Shown here in pieces: positions 9,069 through 15,338 of a stretch of 38,045 bases of DNA. The stretch covers positions 1 through 38,045 of the forward strand of contig WFVH01000074.1 in NCBI GenBank assembly GCA_015491735.1, read 5' to 3'. Each line of letters begins with the position of its first letter. Position 1 is the first letter of the stretch. The translations under genes and the position numbers were made by a program. Below the pieces are notes generated by a model that saw nothing but the letters and a program-made list of their open reading frames with translations, was not told the DNA's origin and did not search any database. Source of the stretch: Gammaproteobacteria bacterium (GTDB lineage: Bacteria; Pseudomonadota; Gammaproteobacteria; Thiohalospirales; Thiohalospiraceae).

Positions 9069-9856
9069 GGTGCGGCCTCCTGCTTCCTGCTGTTAACAGG
9101 GGCGAATGGATGGCTCTTTCCCTCTGCAGAATCATCCGGTGAGAAGGGAGAGCAGCTCATCTCCTCCGCCTCCAACTGTTCGACGGCCCCGACCAGGGCA
9201 GCGACGATCCGTTGTCCAACCTGACTGAGGCTCTCACGGTTGAAAAAGCCGCGGCCAACAACTCCGCGATTTGCGGCCCAAACGACTTTTCCATCGCACG
9301 CTCGCACCAGACGCACACTCAACCCGACCACCGGCTCTTCCCGCAACCCGTGCTGATAACGATATTCGGTAACACTGCCCAACAGCACCCCGTCCACGTT
9401 GAGTGTGTGCGCAAGCTCCCGCACTTTCTGCGTTGGCAGGGTATCCGCCGCCATCCCGTACTGCAGCCGCTGTTCCCGATGCGGCGCCTCGCGAATGGAA
9501 AAGGTGTGCTGCCGATACAGCTCGGTGATCATCAACCGTGTCATAACCTTTCCAGCCTTGGGGTGATCGGTGAGGTTTTCAAACGGAAGAACCGCCACGT
9601 GGAAGGAGGCCGTACCCGCCCCCTGCCCCCGCTTTTCTGCCACAACCGGAACCTTGCCGGCAGATGCGCAAGCGGAAAGGATCGACAGAAAAACCAGCGC
9701 CGCCCCGAGTGGACGTATCCTTTTTTCGACACCGGTCGCTATTCGCCCGGCAACCCTGTATATCGTATTCAGCCGCCGTGTGCCGATCTGTTGCAAGGCG
9801 CCACAACGCAAAGCGGTGGCGGCCCACATGTTCAGTTGCCAGGTCAATAAAATCAT
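9065..9856 (-). CDS. Second PelC-like outer-membrane lipoprotein
   Basis: A 263-residue PelC paralogue. The conserved order is the same as in the next gene: HVAVLPFENLTDHPKAGKVM, then NVDGVLLGSVTEYRYQHGLREEPVVG, then VRLVRACDGKVVWAAN. The lipobox is LSAC at C63. Starting at ATG 9856, which has a good AAGGGGG site 5 bases upstream, leaves about 45 residues before the signal-peptide core, unusually long for a lipoprotein; no in-frame ATG or GTG lies nearer. It carries a longer C-terminal tail than its neighbour. Overlap with pelC means both are made together, and they may form a mixed ring. It could be a specialised partner for the split PelB barrel. Confidence 0.85.
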   Translation of the reverse strand: MILLTWQLNMWAATALRCGALQQIGTRRLNTIYRVAGRIATGVEKRIRPLGAALVFLSILSACASAGKVPVVAEKRGQGAGTASFHVAVLPFENLTDHPKAGKVMTRLMITELYRQHTFSIREAPHREQRLQYGMAADTLPTQKVRELAHTLNVDGVLLGSVTEYRYQHGLREEPVVGLSVRLVRACDGKVVWAANRGVVGRGFFNRESLSQVGQRIVAALVGAVEQLEAEEMSCSPFSPDDSAEGKSHPFAPVNSRKQEAAP

Positions 9857-9911
9857 ATTTCCCCCTTGTCAAAATACGGGTTTGGCGCCGGTTTATCACA
9901 TCCCGGCCAGT

Positions 9912-11522
9912 TCAGAAACGCCACAGCAAATAACCTCCCGCCCGTGTAGAACGTATGTATTCTCCTTGATAAGGCCCCGCGCTGTAGATGGTTTTCAAAC
10001 CGATCTCCACTCCCGAACGGTACTCGTAAACCAGGTTGACAACGACAAAAGGGCCACCTACATCATTGCGTACGTCATAACTTGCTCCGGCTCCAGTCTC
10101 ATAGCGCAGATAATCACTCAGCAGATCAAGCCACAGGGCATCAAGCGTATGAACCTGGCGGGAGACGATGGGCAACGGATGGAATTCAAGTTCAGCATAA
10201 CGCCGGGCATCCACGAAAGTCTGCTGTTCCAGATCCAACTGGTAACCCACGCTCAAGCGGGGCGAGGCTTCACTCAGCAACAAGCGGGCGCCGAGTTTTA
10301 TCACCTGGCTGCCAGCCACATTGGCATCATCCTCGATACCGTAGTTCCGCAGTGAAACGGAAATCCAGCTTGAAAGCATTCCATCTTCAGGCAAACGCCG
10401 GCCACTCCGGCCCGGCCGCTCCCACCCCACCGTCAGGCTATCGAGTGTCCCTCCGTTCACCACGCCCTCAACATAGTCCCAGGCTGGCACCCCGATGGCT
10501 GCATCGATCCATGCCCGCTGCCCGGCATTCAGTCGTTGTGAATAACCGGCGCGCATGCCGGGCGGATTTCCATTCCCGCCGAACAGCGACAGCCGCGCCC
10601 GGGCTGCCCATTCAAAATAGCGTTGCAGTTCCAGTTCGAAATAGTCCCTTTCCCCTTCGAAGAAACCCGGCGGGCCGCTGGCATGGCGAAACATGCCATC
10701 CCGTACGGAGCGCTTTTCATAGGCGACACCCAGCCGGGTTTTCTCACCCAGAAAGCCGTAGCCTGATAACCGGGAGATAGACTGCCAATCGGCATCATGA
10801 CGCTGTTGCCAATCCATATCGAGGCGGAAGCGGGAACCGTGGTCGGACAGCAGCCGGGATCTGGCCGCAATCACCGCCTGACGCTCTCCCGCCAGTTGCA
10901 ACGCCCGGCTGTAGTAACTGGCCGCTTTGGGCCACTGCCCAAGACGGGCTTCGATATCCGCAATCTCCACCAGCAGTTCGCTGTTGTCCGGATACTGGCC
11001 AAGGGATGCATCCAGTATCCTGCGGGCGGAAAACAGATCACCCCCGTCGGCCAGCCATGCCGCCCGCAACCGCTCCAGGCGAAACGCCGCCTTTTCCTGC
11101 TGTGACAACCGATCACCGCGAATCGCAGCAGAGGCCGTCGTGCCCCTGGCAGGGAGCAGCGCCACGGAAACCCGGTGCGCGTCCTCCTCACTTTCAACGG
11201 CAAAAACGACATCCCGTTTGGCGTGGAGCAGCAAGCGGTCATACCCGGTATTGCTCCACTCGATCCAGGCGTTTGCCCGGGCTGATATCTCCGCCGGCAA
11301 AGCGGGGGGAAGGGGGCGGGAAAACTGCAAGAGCAGCGCTCTTCCATCCGCTTCATGCCGCACTTCTACCGGCTCGTTCCAACTGAAAAGGAGGCGCAGG
11401 TGGCTATCACCCGATTCGATATGCAACCGTGCCGTCCGGTCACTGCAAAATACCGGTGAGGCTGAAAGCAGCGGCATCAGAGCCAGTACAGCCAGCGGAA
11501 CAATGGTGCCGTGCCAGCGCAT
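9912..11522 (-). CDS. PelB C-terminal half: secreted TPR/outer-membrane beta-barrel protein
   Basis: A 536-residue protein with its own Sec signal peptide (about residues 1-26: hydrophobic LAVLALMPLLSASPVF). A beta-rich, AMIN-like region follows (about 30-125), then a few tetratricopeptide-like helices (150-235, with LEQYPDNSELL-like spacing), then a region of alternating hydrophobic strands to the end. It closes with LLWRF, the terminal aromatic typical of outer-membrane barrels. In Pseudomonas this barrel is the C-terminal part of one PelB of about 1,190 residues. Here it is separate, starting 6 bases after the stop of the N-terminal half; GGAGGTGA lies over the last codons of that gene. 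It should form the Pel export pore. Confidence 0.85.
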   Translation of the reverse strand: MRWHGTIVPLAVLALMPLLSASPVFCSDRTARLHIESGDSHLRLLFSWNEPVEVRHEADGRALLLQFSRPLPPALPAEISARANAWIEWSNTGYDRLLLHAKRDVVFAVESEEDAHRVSVALLPARGTTASAAIRGDRLSQQEKAAFRLERLRAAWLADGGDLFSARRILDASLGQYPDNSELLVEIADIEARLGQWPKAASYYSRALQLAGERQAVIAARSRLLSDHGSRFRLDMDWQQRHDADWQSISRLSGYGFLGEKTRLGVAYEKRSVRDGMFRHASGPPGFFEGERDYFELELQRYFEWAARARLSLFGGNGNPPGMRAGYSQRLNAGQRAWIDAAIGVPAWDYVEGVVNGGTLDSLTVGWERPGRSGRRLPEDGMLSSWISVSLRNYGIEDDANVAGSQVIKLGARLLLSEASPRLSVGYQLDLEQQTFVDARRYAELEFHPLPIVSRQVHTLDALWLDLLSDYLRYETGAGASYDVRNDVGGPFVVVNLVYEYRSGVEIGLKTIYSAGPYQGEYIRSTRAGGYLLWRF

Positions 11523-11528
11523 AGCCTG

Positions 11529-13667
11529 CTATTCACCTCCGCCGGCTGTCAGGATGTCGGCCGCCAGCTCGGCATGACCCGTCTCGATCAGAATGGCGGC
11601 AAAATCCGCGCGCAGCTCCGGGTTGTCAGGCTCGGCCGACAACAGCTTCCGGTAGGCGAAGATCGCATTGTCATACTCGCCAAGACGATAGAGAGCCTGG
11701 GCGCGAATAACAGCCTTCGATACATCCAGCTTCTGCTCCGCCGCAAGCAGCTCGATTACTTGACGATAGTAGGGCTGCGCCTGCTGATGCTCGTTTCGTT
11801 TTGTCAGCAGCTCCGCGTAATAGAAATTGCTTTCGGCATCACCGCGATTACGTTCAAGGTAATAACCAAGAAGGAAAAAAGCCTCTTTTCCCAGACCGCT
11901 GCGGTAAGCGATCGAACCCAGCCTGCGTGGCAGTTCAGGATCATCGGGCGCCAGGGCGAGCAGACGGTCATTGGCTTCGAGAACCAAATCGGAAAAACCC
12001 GCCTGACCGGCAAAGCGCATGTAACTGAACAGCTGTGCTGGCTGCTGGCTCTCGTCAATCGCCCGGGCCAATACGGGGCGCAGCCGGGCATAGTCCCGCT
12101 TGCGCTGCAGCACCTCGATCTGAAAATCAACCGATCTGTCGTTGTACCCCGCCAGCACGAGGACTTGCTGGCTAAGCCTGAGCGCACGCTCGGGAGCTCC
12201 CGCATCGAGCAATCGCCGCAACCAGGCAAGACGCTGCTCTCCCCGGGCTTCGCGCGCCCGTTTCTCCAGCCACTGCAACTCGCGCGATCCGGGATGGGGA
12301 CCCCACAAATACAGCAGTTGGCTCACTTCGGCACTCTCGGCGGGAGCATCGGCGGCCAGTTGCAGAAATACCCGTTCAGCCAAAGGCTTGTCGCCAAGCT
12401 GCAGTGCGCGGAATGCCAACGCACGCCTCTCTTCCTGGCTCAGTTCAAGCTCTTTCAGTTGCAGCCGGAGCAGCGCCAGTTGTTCCCTGTAACGCCCTGT
12501 CCCTTGTAACGCGGCTGCATAGCGGTCACTCATCCCTTTTTTCTCTTCGCCGCTTAGATCGGTGCGCTTGAGCTGTTTTTCCCAAAAAGAGAAAAGCGCC
12601 TGCCGGCGGCCCGCTTCGTGCAGCAGGGACTCGTAGCGGTGAGTAACCGACTCCCGCTCCTCGACAGGGGTATCCACATTTTCTATTCTGCCCAGCAACC
12701 AGGCCAGCAATGTCTGCCAGCGACCGTTTTCATGCAGCGCGGTTTCGTAGCGCTGCATCAGCCTCCCGCGCTGCTGTGGGTCCAGATCGGAGCGTTGCAA
12801 CTGCCGTTGCAGAAAGGCCAGCCGCTCATCTTCCCGCCCAAGCTGGCGCAGCCTGTTTTCGTACCGGTAGCTGATGGCCTCTCTCTCTTCGTCGCTCAAA
12901 TCAGGACGGAGGAGCTGACGCTCCCAAAAAGCGATCAGTTGCTGATAACGGTTGGCGCCGGCCAGCGCCCGCTCGTAATAGATCGCCCATTTGCCACCGA
13001 GATCGCCGTATCCCTGCACATAGGCGATGGCGCTGTCATACCGTTCCAGATCGAGAAAGAGTGTTACCAGAAACTCCCTTGCCCGCAAATTGAAAGCGGC
13101 AGGATGCTCCCTGGCGAGCCGCCGCAACACCTCGGTCGCGGCGTTTCTGGCGCCCTCGGCCGCCAGCAGGTAGGCCAGGTCGAGATAGTCGTGAGGCTTG
13201 GCTTCATACTCCTCCACGATACGCTTCAGCACCTCCAGTTGCTGGTGATACCGGCCCCCTGTGTTATACAGCCGGGAGAGATTGCGCAGGGCTTGCTCTG
13301 AAGGTTGCAGCTCGGTCTGCTTTTCCAGACTGTCCATGTAGTCCTGGGGCCGCCGGGCCTGTCGATAGTATTCGCTCAACAGCAGCCGGGCTTCGATGTT
13401 GCCCGGATTTTCCTGAACGAAGTTCTCCATCAACACAAGCGCCTTGTCCATCTCTCCATAGACGAGATACAGCTCGGCAAGCGGCAGCACGACGTTGACG
13501 GACATCACTCCCTGTTGCAGCAGCGTTTCGTATCCCGCGCGCGCCGCCGTATACTGCTGGTTCTTGAAGCGTATCAGCGCCAGCTCGGTTGGCCGGGGGT
13601 AGGCCAGATAGCCGCCAATCAACCCCAGCATCGCCACCAGTACGACGGGTAGATGAGTGCTTTTCAC
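11529..13667 (-). CDS. PelB N-terminal half: membrane-anchored periplasmic repeat protein
   Basis: About 712 residues from GTG 13667. A TTG at 13691 is the alternative; the frame stays open to 13871, but that would overlap pelA by 110 bases. An N-terminal transmembrane helix (PVVLVAMLGLIGGYLAY, about residues 7-23) is followed by TPR-like helices throughout. Residues about 247-436 form five tandem 38-residue repeats (see separate entry), with more canonical TPR spacing on both sides. It matches the periplasmic helical part of PelB, which contacts PelA and PelC and passes the polymer to the barrel. It ends at TAG 11529-11531, just before the barrel gene. Start choice is uncertain; the split itself is clear. 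Confidence 0.85.
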   Translation of the reverse strand: MKSTHLPVVLVAMLGLIGGYLAYPRPTELALIRFKNQQYTAARAGYETLLQQGVMSVNVVLPLAELYLVYGEMDKALVLMENFVQENPGNIEARLLLSEYYRQARRPQDYMDSLEKQTELQPSEQALRNLSRLYNTGGRYHQQLEVLKRIVEEYEAKPHDYLDLAYLLAAEGARNAATEVLRRLAREHPAAFNLRAREFLVTLFLDLERYDSAIAYVQGYGDLGGKWAIYYERALAGANRYQQLIAFWERQLLRPDLSDEEREAISYRYENRLRQLGREDERLAFLQRQLQRSDLDPQQRGRLMQRYETALHENGRWQTLLAWLLGRIENVDTPVEERESVTHRYESLLHEAGRRQALFSFWEKQLKRTDLSGEEKKGMSDRYAAALQGTGRYREQLALLRLQLKELELSQEERRALAFRALQLGDKPLAERVFLQLAADAPAESAEVSQLLYLWGPHPGSRELQWLEKRAREARGEQRLAWLRRLLDAGAPERALRLSQQVLVLAGYNDRSVDFQIEVLQRKRDYARLRPVLARAIDESQQPAQLFSYMRFAGQAGFSDLVLEANDRLLALAPDDPELPRRLGSIAYRSGLGKEAFFLLGYYLERNRGDAESNFYYAELLTKRNEHQQAQPYYRQVIELLAAEQKLDVSKAVIRAQALYRLGEYDNAIFAYRKLLSAEPDNPELRADFAAILIETGHAELAADILTAGGGE
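12360..12929 (-). repeat. Five tandem 38-residue repeats inside the PelB N-terminal half
   Basis: Translated on the minus strand, five units of 38 residues follow without gaps. Their shared pattern is F-W-x-x-Q-L-x-R-x-D-L-S-x-E-E, then R-Y-E-x-x-L, then G-R. Units 1, 2 and 4 are closest to one another (starts FWERQLLRPDL, FLQRQLQRSDL, FWEKQLKRTDL). Unit 3 is more diverged (WLLGRIENVDT) and unit 5 is degenerate. The period is longer than the 34 residues of a normal TPR. Confidence 0.8.
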
Positions 13668-13761
13668 TGCAACATTGACCCGGCAATCCAATAGACATGC
13701 CCCGTGACAACGGGCATGGCATCGGTCAAGGTCAAGGTACGAAGCTGCAGAGAATCCTGGC

Positions 13762-14607
13762 TCACATTCGTGGTTCCGGAATGATGCGATCCAGGGTGAT
13801 GGTTGCCACATAGGGGACGAATCCGTTTGCACGCTGTATCCGGTAAATGGCAGCGATACCTTCCGGATCATCAGGATTCCAGTAATCCAGCGTCAGCACT
13901 TTCAACGCCGGATTTTTCCCGGCCGCCTGTTTCAACCACGCTACCTGCCGCCGGTAATCCGCTTGCGGCACCCGTTGATATATTTTTTTTTCGAAATCGT
14001 AACCGGTATATACCGACTCTCCCAATACGATATCGATATCGCTGGCGACTCGGGGCAGAATCTCATAGCCCCGGTTCAGCATGATCTTGATCTGCGGGTA
14101 GTTCCGGCGGATGGCGCGTACCAGGCGCACAGCTGCATCACTCATCCCGCGGTAACGCCGGGGGTACTGGCGCTCCAGATGCAACGGACTGTCCACCGTA
14201 TCAAGGAAGACACCATCGAACCCCCGGCGCAACAGTGCAGGAATCAGACGGGAGATGATCCGTTCCGTCCAACGGCGTTCACGAATATCTATCGTATAGC
14301 TGCCCCGCCAGTGCGGGTTCTCGCCCAACAGCAACCCTCCGTTCTTCACTTCGTCGAAATAGTCGCGGTGCCGTTCGGCTTCACCCAGGCTTAGATAGCC
14401 CAGCAGGATTTTTCCCTGTTGTGTCAGAGAGGAGATATCGGGGTGATAATCGCGGTCGAGAACCAGGAGAGTATAGGCATCGAAATCCGCTGGCGCCGCC
14501 TTGTCTGAATAGTAGACGACCCAGCGAACATCTGCCCTGATCGGCGGCTCCGCCGCGAGAAGACCGGAAAACAGCAGAAAACAGAAAAAGAGAAAACGCC
14601 TCAGCAC
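13762..14607 (-). CDS. pelA: PelA hydrolase domain only (GH166-type), short PelA
   Basis: About 281 residues from GTG 14607, giving signal peptide MLRRFLFFCFLLFSGLLAA. An ATG at 14673 and the frame to 14817 are alternatives. The whole mature protein matches the N-terminal glycoside-hydrolase domain of PelA: WVVYYSD, LGYLSLGEAE, GFDGVFLDTVD with D136, IKIMLNRGYE, and VLGESVY with E197, the likely acidic catalytic pair. It ends right after the TIM-barrel (PYVATITLDRII). Pseudomonas PelA is 948 residues and continues into a deacetylase domain, which is absent here. The hydrolase cuts Pel and sets free polymer levels. It is the first gene of the operon, 94 bases before the chosen pelB start. Deacetylation must be supplied elsewhere if Pel here is cationic. 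Confidence 0.88.
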   Translation of the reverse strand: MLRRFLFFCFLLFSGLLAAEPPIRADVRWVVYYSDKAAPADFDAYTLLVLDRDYHPDISSLTQQGKILLGYLSLGEAERHRDYFDEVKNGGLLLGENPHWRGSYTIDIRERRWTERIISRLIPALLRRGFDGVFLDTVDSPLHLERQYPRRYRGMSDAAVRLVRAIRRNYPQIKIMLNRGYEILPRVASDIDIVLGESVYTGYDFEKKIYQRVPQADYRRQVAWLKQAAGKNPALKVLTLDYWNPDDPEGIAAIYRIQRANGFVPYVATITLDRIIPEPRM

Positions 14608-14646
14608 CGTAACGGAAGTGCGCTGGCAACCCTCTGGAGTCCGGAA

Positions 14647-14909
14647 CAACAAGAAAAATATGATTGTCGCCATATTCGCATTAAGTTGTTTTCTTGTTGA
14701 TATTGCCCTCTTGTCGCTGTGCGGCAATATAAAAAAGCCGAAGCAGGGGGCGCTTCCAGTCGTGCCGGCAGGATTGTCAGTCCGCGGCAGAGATGGCTTC
14801 AACAGCTTCATATACACAAACGTTCAACAAGAAAAAGTCTTGCCTCCTTCGTTGCCCGATACCGTCAAAAACTTAACAACAAGCCGGACAACAACAACGT
14901 TTCTTGTTG
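14647..14909. repeat. Four copies of CAACAAGAA in alternating orientation
   Basis: CAACAAGAA occurs on the plus strand at 14647-14655 and 14825-14833, and as its complement TTCTTGTTG at 14691-14699 and 14901-14909. The last copy is part of a perfect 8-bp inverted repeat (AACAACAA 14890-14897, TTGTTGTT 14904-14911). All four lie in the pelA upstream region, so an operator cluster for a pel regulator is a reasonable reading. Confidence 0.55.
14700..14730. repeat. 8-bp perfect inverted repeat upstream of pelA
   Basis: ATATTGCC (14700-14707) pairs with GGCAATAT (14723-14730) across a 15-base loop. It is followed by six A residues on the plus strand. It may be a hairpin or an operator. No T-tract follows on either strand in the reading direction, so it is not a clear terminator. 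Confidence 0.5.
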
Positions 14910-14925
14910 TTTTTAATGACATTTT

Positions 14926-14954
14926 CAAAATGCGGTCAATATTTGACCATTTTG
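14926..14954. promoter_or_regulatory. Palindrome GGTCAA-N3-TTGACC, possible operator
   Basis: GGTCAA (14934-14939) and TTGACC (14943-14948) form a perfect 15-base palindrome. Flanking CAAAAT (14926-14931) and ATTTTG (14949-14954) extend it with a 2-base bulge. This is the form of a binding site for a dimeric regulator. It lies about 390 bases before priA and 330 before pelA. Confidence 0.5.
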
Positions 14955-15008
14955 ACGAAAAGCTTGCCAACGCGCTGATGCAGACACTTCCCACCAAATT
15001 TCCCACAT

Positions 15009-15035
15009 AGTTATCCACAGTTATTGTGAATAACT
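15009..15035. promoter_or_regulatory. Paired inverted DnaA boxes
   Basis: TTATCCACA at 15011-15019 and the complement of TTATTCACA at 15025-15033 each match the DnaA-box consensus TTWTNCACA fully. They face each other across 5 bases inside a 27-base near-perfect palindrome (AGTTAT 15009-15014, ATAACT 15030-15035). A one-mismatch box, TTTCCCACA, lies at 14999-15007, and another, ATATACACA, at 14810-14818. They are about 300 bases upstream of priA. Confidence 0.7.
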
Positions 15036-15338
15036 CATTTCCGCCGGGAGCGCGTTTCACTCTGGATTGAATACATATCAGACAACCAGAGATTAACAAT
15101 ATTAACTCTAAATAATATGTTTTGATTTTACATTATTCGTCGCGGTTTGGCGACACTTGATTCGGGTAATTGTGCACTCCCTTTTGCTTGCATACAGCCG
15201 GATGCGGCGGCATATTGGAGGCAATCTGAACGGACAGGTATCGGATTCGATTCCAAGAGGCTATCATCTGCCAACTGGAGGAGGTGGCGTTATTTCTTCT
15301 TGAGTCGTTACGAGGCATTTTTATCTCTCCACGAAGGC

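Larger units (their letters stand above)
14608..15338. promoter_or_regulatory. AT-rich divergent regulatory region between pelA and priA
   Basis: This 731-base spacer should hold the promoters of the pel operon (leftward) and priA (rightward). It contains four copies of a 9-base motif, three inverted repeats, two consensus DnaA boxes with an AT-rich stretch after them (about 15080-15138), and the direct repeat ATTAAC-AAT-ATTAAC at 15092-15106. Open frames in it (one from 14618 rightward, one from TTG 15147 in the priA frame) show no recognisable protein. I could not assign convincing -35/-10 pairs for either gene. Confidence 0.6.

Noticed and set aside
11511-12509. 332-codon plus-strand frame opposite pelB
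   Set aside because: Antisense shadow of the pelB halves; no family pattern or start signal.
14700-14730. Hairpin as an intrinsic terminator
   Set aside because: No T-tract follows in the transcription direction on either strand, and it lies upstream of both divergent genes.
14618-15010. 130-codon plus-strand frame in the pelA-priA spacer
   Set aside because: AT-rich, no ribosome binding site or family pattern, and crosses several inverted repeats; read as regulatory DNA.
14608-15338. Full chromosomal replication origin
   Set aside because: Only two full DnaA boxes, and no dnaA/dnaN or gidA-type neighbours; a DnaA-regulated site is the safer reading.
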